A DNA stretch of 64,000 nucleotides from Reticulitermes speratus (lineage: Eukaryota; Arthropoda; Insecta; Blattodea; Rhinotermitidae): positions 22,174,586 to 22,238,585 of the forward strand of contig JAJKFL010000010.1 in assembly GCA_021186555.1 (NCBI GenBank). Direction: 5' to 3'. The first letter of the stretch is position 1, and each line of letters opens with the position of its first letter. The translations under genes were made by a program, and so were the position numbers. Of this stretch, positions 58,680 through 64,000 are shown piece by piece. The notes under the pieces are model-generated. The model was not told the DNA's origin. It was given only the letters and a program-made list of their open reading frames with translations, and ran no database searches.

Positions 58680-59998
58680 TTAAATAACACTATATCCTGA
58701 TGTGAAGAAATACGGTATAGATTTTCTAATAAACAGTACAGAAAAACGCAACATATCTAAAAAATTAAACACTTTGGCTTCCATAAGGTGTACAGAGACA
58801 AACTTATAACTGTCCTTGAGGAACATACGTTTGTAGCAAAATAAAAAAAAAAATAGATTCTAAATTCAGCCCCTCAACACAAAAAATTATACCCACTGTA
58901 GAAAAGGAGAGTGGCACTATTTGCTCATACATAAACATTCTTTAAAACAACTTCACTAGAGTTAACACATGTAAATGCTGACTTCTGACATTAACTTCTG
59001 TGAGAAACTGCTTAAACAAAGCACAATGCAGTGTAGGAAAGGCGGCTGGACAACATACAATAGTTTCATTTGCAGAAGTTTCTGAGAAAATGGAAAAGCA
59101 TACAGCCACCACATTTCTAACAAACAACACTGTACTATGTAGTCTTCATCTCAAATATGACCCTCTCTTGCCAAGCTGTTAAATAACATACTGTGGCCTT
59201 GGGTTAATTTTCCTTTTTATCAGTGTTTTGTTCATAGCACACATAAACCACGTTAATGGTCTGACAAAATTAAACTACTGAAATCAAGAAAGATGAAAAG
59301 TCTCTCAACTTTATTTCAAGTTGCTTAAGAAAAAAGTATTCAAAATCTAATACACAGACGTTCAAATCTCATCATAAAGTCAACAACTGTGTCAGAAGTG
59401 TTTCCGACATCTACATTTCTTTAAGCTCAGTCCTGATACCATGTTTCACCACAATATATATATAACACGAGTGGGCAAACTTGAACACCAAGTTATTAAT
59501 ATTTGGCAGCACAGTAAATTATGTAATATATATAATATGGGCGATGATTAAAACAATGATCGAAGGTAATGATAAAATTAATCCACCTTAAGGATCAGAT
59601 TCTACTTACTTCTGTTTACCTAAGTCAATCCAAACTGGGATTTTGCTGTTATACATTGAATTTTCTAAGCAATGGGGCCATGAAGTGAACTAACACATTA
59701 TGGGTATCCTATATCCTACAAAGACGCACCGTGCTTTAACTCCAGCTACTACATTTGATCTGTGCAGTCACCACTTATTCAGTTATGTTACTTCCTACAT
59801 CAAAATGATACAAGATACACAGAGGGACAAGAGTTCAAATACAAAACCTATGTGAAAAGTGATTCCACGTGAAAAACAGAATCATTCTGCAATACCCTTT
59901 AGTATGTTACAGTTCCCTACAGGAAACCCACCTGCAGAATGTTTAATAAATAAAGCCGACAGGAGCATTAGCAGGTTTACAGACAAAAAAATAAGAAG

Positions 59999-60007
59999 AA
60001 TAAGAAA

Positions 60008-60049
<42 letters not shown>

Positions 60050-60050
60050 A
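59999..60050. repeat. (GAAA)n microsatellite
   Basis: About ten GAAA units. They produce the spurious RKKERKKE frame on one strand and FLSFFLSF on the other. Confidence 0.95.
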
Positions 60051-60533
60051 CTGAACTGAATGTAGTCTTACTGAACGCAAATTGGCTGAAATCAGTACTA
60101 GGTTTGAATATACACTATACTTTTGATTATCCATACACAGATTTTCCGTTTTGTAGATTATTCACGCACCATCGTAAGTCACTAATGACAAAGGTGGGAC
60201 ATAACATGATTAGTGTTCGGTTCTCGAAGAAAATTCTCAATACAACCAAAAGTCGTGGACTACTTACACAAACAATAAGCATCCATTCCTATACTATGTA
60301 TGTATTATGTACCTAATAAATCAATTACAGTTTTATTTTTTGTTCATGGCCCAGTAAAGTGTGTACTTTGGATTATCCATGTTTCTCAATTATCCATGCA
60401 GCCCCATCCCCACCATTACGCTTGATAACAGACAGTACAATGTATATATCCCTGAAATCTCCAATTTGCATTGCTCCAAAGACCAGGGATTCAAAAATAT
60501 TAGCACAGACTGACATAAAATTCCCAAAACTAT

Positions 60534-60711
60534 ATTTAACAACCAACTAAATGCACTTTTTTTATTTAAAACTATTTTATAGTTTTATGAATTTATCTAA
60601 AAGCTAGGGGCTTTTAGATAAATTCATAAAACTATAAAATAGTTTTAAATAAAAAGTGCATTTAGTTGGTTGTTAAATATTGAAAGAAAAATGCACGGCA
60701 AATGTAAGATT
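60534..60711 (+). mobile_element. Palindromic retroposon with family tail
   Basis: Perfect 17-bp duplication AAAATTCCCAAAACTAT (60517-60533 and 60712-60728). Arms of about 70 bp (CAACCAACTAAATGCACTTT and its inverse) are near-perfect around the 5-bp centre TAGGG. They are followed by AATGCACGGCAAATGTAAGA. The hammerhead core is absent, but the outer arm sequence is that of 28347-28675. Confidence 0.75.
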
Positions 60712-61109
60712 AAAATTCCCAAAACTATGTAAGAATAGCTGTGCACGGATTTTAACGACATCATCCCAGGAAGAAAGTAAATGTTTATAATTGGATATTT
60801 TTTGGTCTCTTCATGATGGTAAAACTGTCACAAGTTTTCTTTTTCAACAAAATTCACTCACACTAGAATGAATTTGTAGTCTGCACAATCTGAGACCAAT
60901 ACACGAGGTTCCACTAGATTAATTCCAAAAGTCACGTATTGTTTAATGTAAGCCCTGACAGAATTTGACTTGATTTTAATCAAGGACACAATTCATCCAA
61001 AATGTACACGGAGGACACTGCCAAATGTTCACATGGCTAACAGATGAAGAACACCAGTACACAAACTTCCTCCAGCAAGGCTTATACTATGCAAGATCTG
61101 AGGTAGTCA

Positions 61110-62200
61110 CAGCGCCGCTGCTGAAGATTCTTGACCTCCAGGATGTTACACTATCACTGGGTAAGTACTGTACTTTCTGGACCACATGACACAGTAGGAT
61201 TTTATAAAGCACATTTAGGGGGAAAATATCTTATTCACACTTGAAGATTAAACTCACAAATACTTAACAAAATGACAGTGGAGGCTAGAATTTCTACAGG
61301 TCACACAATCCCCTCAAAATCACCACACCCACTATTCCTTTATTGTTCAAATTCTGACTTTCTTCAAACACAACATTATCATCAGTACTACCATGGGCAT
61401 TACTGATATATTCCTTGAAAGACTTTATATTTGTCTTACGTTTGACGGCTCATGTCCCTTCATGAACCGTGTACTGCCAAGAAGTTGTCCCAGCAACATC
61501 AGTGATGTCATGTGCATCTGCCTATCTGCTTGCTTCAAAAAATGATCATTTTTGTAGACACAAAAATTCTGTTCTTTCTGCGGTCTGTTAGCCAGATCTT
61601 CACCTCTGCTTCCAGGTCAGGCCATTTTGTAACACATGTACAAAGAGAGTGTTATTCTTCTGACTTCTGTAATTCTTCCTCTTGCCTTCTCCATTCATGC
61701 ATCTTTTGCTCGATTTAACTTAATTCGATGTGCCCTCAGATTTAATTTGAAACCTACAGTATATCAAATCCTCATCTGCTTACTACACCTTCTATCAGGA
61801 GAACAAATTTATTTTCAGTGCTCTCATGATCACGGTGTGCTACTTGAAAAATGCATGCCAGTGAAAAACTAGTGCAAGGGACAGTGCAGCTTTGTTTCTG
61901 TCCCCACAGGGACAAGTCAATGATAACTACTGTTATCCTCTAGCAAACGTGGGAATCTCACTTGCTTTGAAGGTCACAGTGATGCACCTTTGGACTATTG
62001 GACTATAACATGCAGGATAATTTCATTCAGTACTTCCCAGAGAAAAAGTGTATCTTATAGTCTGGAAAATATGGTAATTCCAGACGTTTCAAAGGATTTA
62101 GTGCCTTCATCTGAAGATCGAGCAGTCCACTTTCAAGAACTACTTACCCAATGACACAATGTAACACCCTACAAGACTGGAAACTTCAAGACTCCACTAC
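61110..62200. repeat. Two fold-back fragments
   Basis: 61120-61195 (CTCCAGGATGTTACACTATC) and 62080-62185 (GACGTTTCAAAGGATTTAGT, CAATGACACAATGTAACACC) are complementary halves of the fold-back family with about 900 bp between. Either one copy was split by insertion or there are two solo halves. Confidence 0.45.
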
Positions 62201-63468
62201 TGTTCACAAAAAGCTATGGCATACATGTAAGTGTTTGAAGGCAGAATCACTGGTTGCAGTTTGTGGCCAGCACATTCCTCCATCCTCAACACAAATGACT
62301 TTCATTTATGGGAAAATCTAAAGTAAAAAGCTTACAGAAAAAAATAAAAATAAAGAGAATATCTGCACAAAGACTGTTTCCTAAAAGGAACTTCAATGAT
62401 TTAACATACACATTTTGCAAAAACATGGGGAATGCACGTGAAATAATGGAGAACATTTCCAGTATCTTGTCATAATTGAGGTAAATTTTATCTGTAATAT
62501 ATTCAGATTACTGGTTCCACTAACACTCCAATTCTCAGCAGGTTTGAACAAGCAAGAAGAACATCTTACTTACTTTTCTGTGTGAAAGGTTCAGTGATAT
62601 GTTTCTGCCATACAAAACCTCAGTGCATTATAACAGTCAAAATTAAGAAATTTTGCAAGTTCAACTTTTCATACACCATACGTGGTTTCTGAATGACGTT
62701 GAGTGTTCCTTTAATTTTCACACTTCAGATCTGATGAGTCTGTTTTATTAATTGCAGACCAGGGGCGCACAATTTACAAGACTTGGTCACCTAAGCAACT
62801 AAATTTTGTACGGTGACACCTAATATTTTCAGCATAATTGTTACGGTTCCTTTTTTCCTTACATAAAGGAACATGTACAAGTTCAGATGCAGCGAGCAGA
62901 AACTGTCAGATATCAGTGAGGTTCACAGGTCACTCCAGAGTTGTGGAGTCATCAGTATGGAATTTGCTACATGTAACCCTCCTGGTGCCTAGAATTTGGA
63001 GGTGGCGCCTAGATTTTTCGATAGTATTGGCTTTCAGTTGAACTACACATTATGGACAAATGACAAGACTATGGTATTGCTTCTTCATGACACTGTTGTG
63101 TGCACTTTTGCATTCTTCTTTGTAACATTATCCATTATAACACACCTGAACAAATAGTGTACTAACAACCATTTATGACATGTGAAGACAGCAACACACA
63201 AAAAAATGACCCATCATGTATTAGTGAAAGCCAGCGTGCAGCTACACAACACAAAAAACAAAATTATGAGCATGTTTCATTTGCACTGTGACACAATGAT
63301 CCATAATTACTGATTTTTGTTTTTCTTTACCTTTTAGATCTTTGAAAGACAAAAATTCAGCATGAAATTCTGCTGGCTACAGATAAAGTAAAGCCACTTA
63401 AAGAATGCAAATCAACAAACTTATGCAACACTTTCCAAACACTGCCTAACAAACAGTGCATCACTTAC

Positions 63469-63944
63469 CTCATTGGAGAACGGCTTCTTGAACGGCTGCT
63501 CCTGCGCATTCGAGTGGACTTATGGCCTCTATCACGCTCCCTCTCGCGTTCTCTCTCGCGGTCCCTTTCTCTTTCTCTCTCTCTTTCCCTCTCTCTGTGT
63601 CTCTCCTTCTCTCTCCTGTGACTTCGTGCCCTGTCCTTTTCACTTCTGATGCTTTTCCTTCTTCTTCGAGATGGCGAGCCTGCACTTCGCCTGGATGTTA
63701 TGTGAACTGGAGTAGGAAGGCGAGGAAGAGGAGATGGAGGACCTGGCGAAGTGTCTGGGGGTTTCCACCGCATCATGTCTTCTTCCTCCAAAATACTATG
63801 GGATCGTCTTCGGACAGGACTTAATGATGGTGTCCGTCTTCGAAGCATACTAGGGGACCTCCTATCTGTTGGGCTGGGTGAACGTCTCCCACTATACCTT
63901 GATTCCACAGCAGCCAGCTTCGATGAGCTCAACTTTTCGTATGC
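63469..63944 (-). CDS. Cdk12: Cdk12 exon 1 in view: RS-rich N terminus
   Basis: The donor CCAATGAG|GTAAGT is phase 2 and joins exon 2 exactly. The protein is SSSKLAAVESRYSGRRSPSP followed by RS/SP repeats, LPRLPTPVHITSRRSAGSPS, and a run of RERERERERD-type charged dipeptides before RSSRSRSRSPMR. The true 5' limit is unclear. A possible acceptor CCCCAAAG|GC gives a start at 63944 (AYEKLSSSKL). The frame has no ATG here and meets a TAA at 63989-63987, so it cannot be the translation start. Confidence 0.85.
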
Positions 63945-64000
63945 CTTTGGGGTAATGGTGGAGTATGGGGAGAAGAAACTGGAGAGTTACCGCCCCTACC
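63934..64000 (-). CDS. Cdk12: Probable further Cdk12 N-terminal coding, shifted frame
   Basis: From the window edge to 63934 another frame is open and reads NSPVSSPHTPPLPQRHTK, the SP/TP/PP-rich composition expected of a CDK12 N terminus. It would join the exon frame at the AAAA run (63934-63937) if one A were missing from the sequence. Alternatives: a real intron boundary near 63944, or chance. Confidence 0.45.

Larger units (their letters stand above)
52366..63468 (-). other. Cdk12 intron 1 in view (11.1 kb)
   Basis: GTAAGT donor at 63468 and TTATAG acceptor. Contains the elements listed below and several stretches (for example 56967-57720 and 58690-60000) where I see no gene or repeat. 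Confidence 0.85.
26717..63944 (-). other. Cdk12: Cdk12 gene (coding span)
   Basis: Eleven coding exons join in compatible phases to about 1,478 codons. CDK12 is a nuclear kinase that, with cyclin K, phosphorylates the RNA polymerase II C-terminal domain during elongation. Introns in transcript order: 52366-63468, 51369 region (49369-51013), 48949-49080, 46574-48784, 45114-46376, 40271-44908, 38876-40001, 30305-38695, 28256-29832, 27403-28107. All are GT-AG except intron 5, which is GC-AG. Length is close to human CDK12 (1,490 residues). The extreme N terminus and the transcription start lie beyond the window. Confidence 0.95.

Noticed and set aside
59859..60134. Lys/Glu-rich or Phe/Leu/Ser-rich ORFs
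   Set aside because: Produced by the (GAAA)n microsatellite.

Overview
The window is repeat-rich animal nuclear DNA. It holds one gene that can be followed almost end to end, a minus-strand Cdk12 (cyclin-dependent kinase 12/13 family). Its coding exons run from about 63,944 down to 26,717. Eleven exons join with consistent splice phases into about 1,478 residues: RS-rich N terminus, Pro-rich linker, complete kinase domain, Gly/Pro-rich C terminus. The kinase is of insect type (for example RQRPYTNKV in the activation loop). Long introns, abundant tRNA-derived SINEs and TTAGG-type repeats fit a large-genome insect. A cockroach or termite is my guess, and I cannot prove the order from sequence alone.

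Layout. 1-300: one probable first coding exon (minus strand) of an unidentified gene that continues outside the window. 300-26,700: no convincing gene. This part holds SINEs, a Harbinger-type element, hAT, mariner and piggyBac-like non-autonomous elements, fold-back elements and minisatellites; some of it just below 26,717 must be Cdk12 3' UTR, whose end I cannot fix. 26,717-63,944: Cdk12, with introns from 132 bp to 11.1 kb that hold the same repeat families. 63,934-64,000: probable further N-terminal coding sequence in another frame, suggesting a 1-nt homopolymer error or an unrecognised splice.

Two things stand out. (1) Exon 5 of Cdk12, which encodes the HRDIKCSN catalytic loop, ends at a GC 5' splice site (AG|GCAAGT). 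The last 34 coding bases plus this site have been tandemly copied three more times into the intron in an 80-bp array, giving three decoy splice sites. (2) A family of short retroposed elements has a fixed 3' tail (like GATGCACGGTGAATATAAAG), 10-17 bp target-site duplications, variable 5' truncation and internal inverted arms. The arms carry motifs that fold as minimal hammerhead ribozymes with compensatory changes in all three stems. This matches what is known of Penelope-like retroelements, but no reverse transcriptase is present here. Other notable items are palindromic mariner relics built from two opposed transposase C termini, a piggyBac-like MITE whose interior has expanded into five 114-bp units, a 5S-rRNA-like repeat, and several datable nested insertions.
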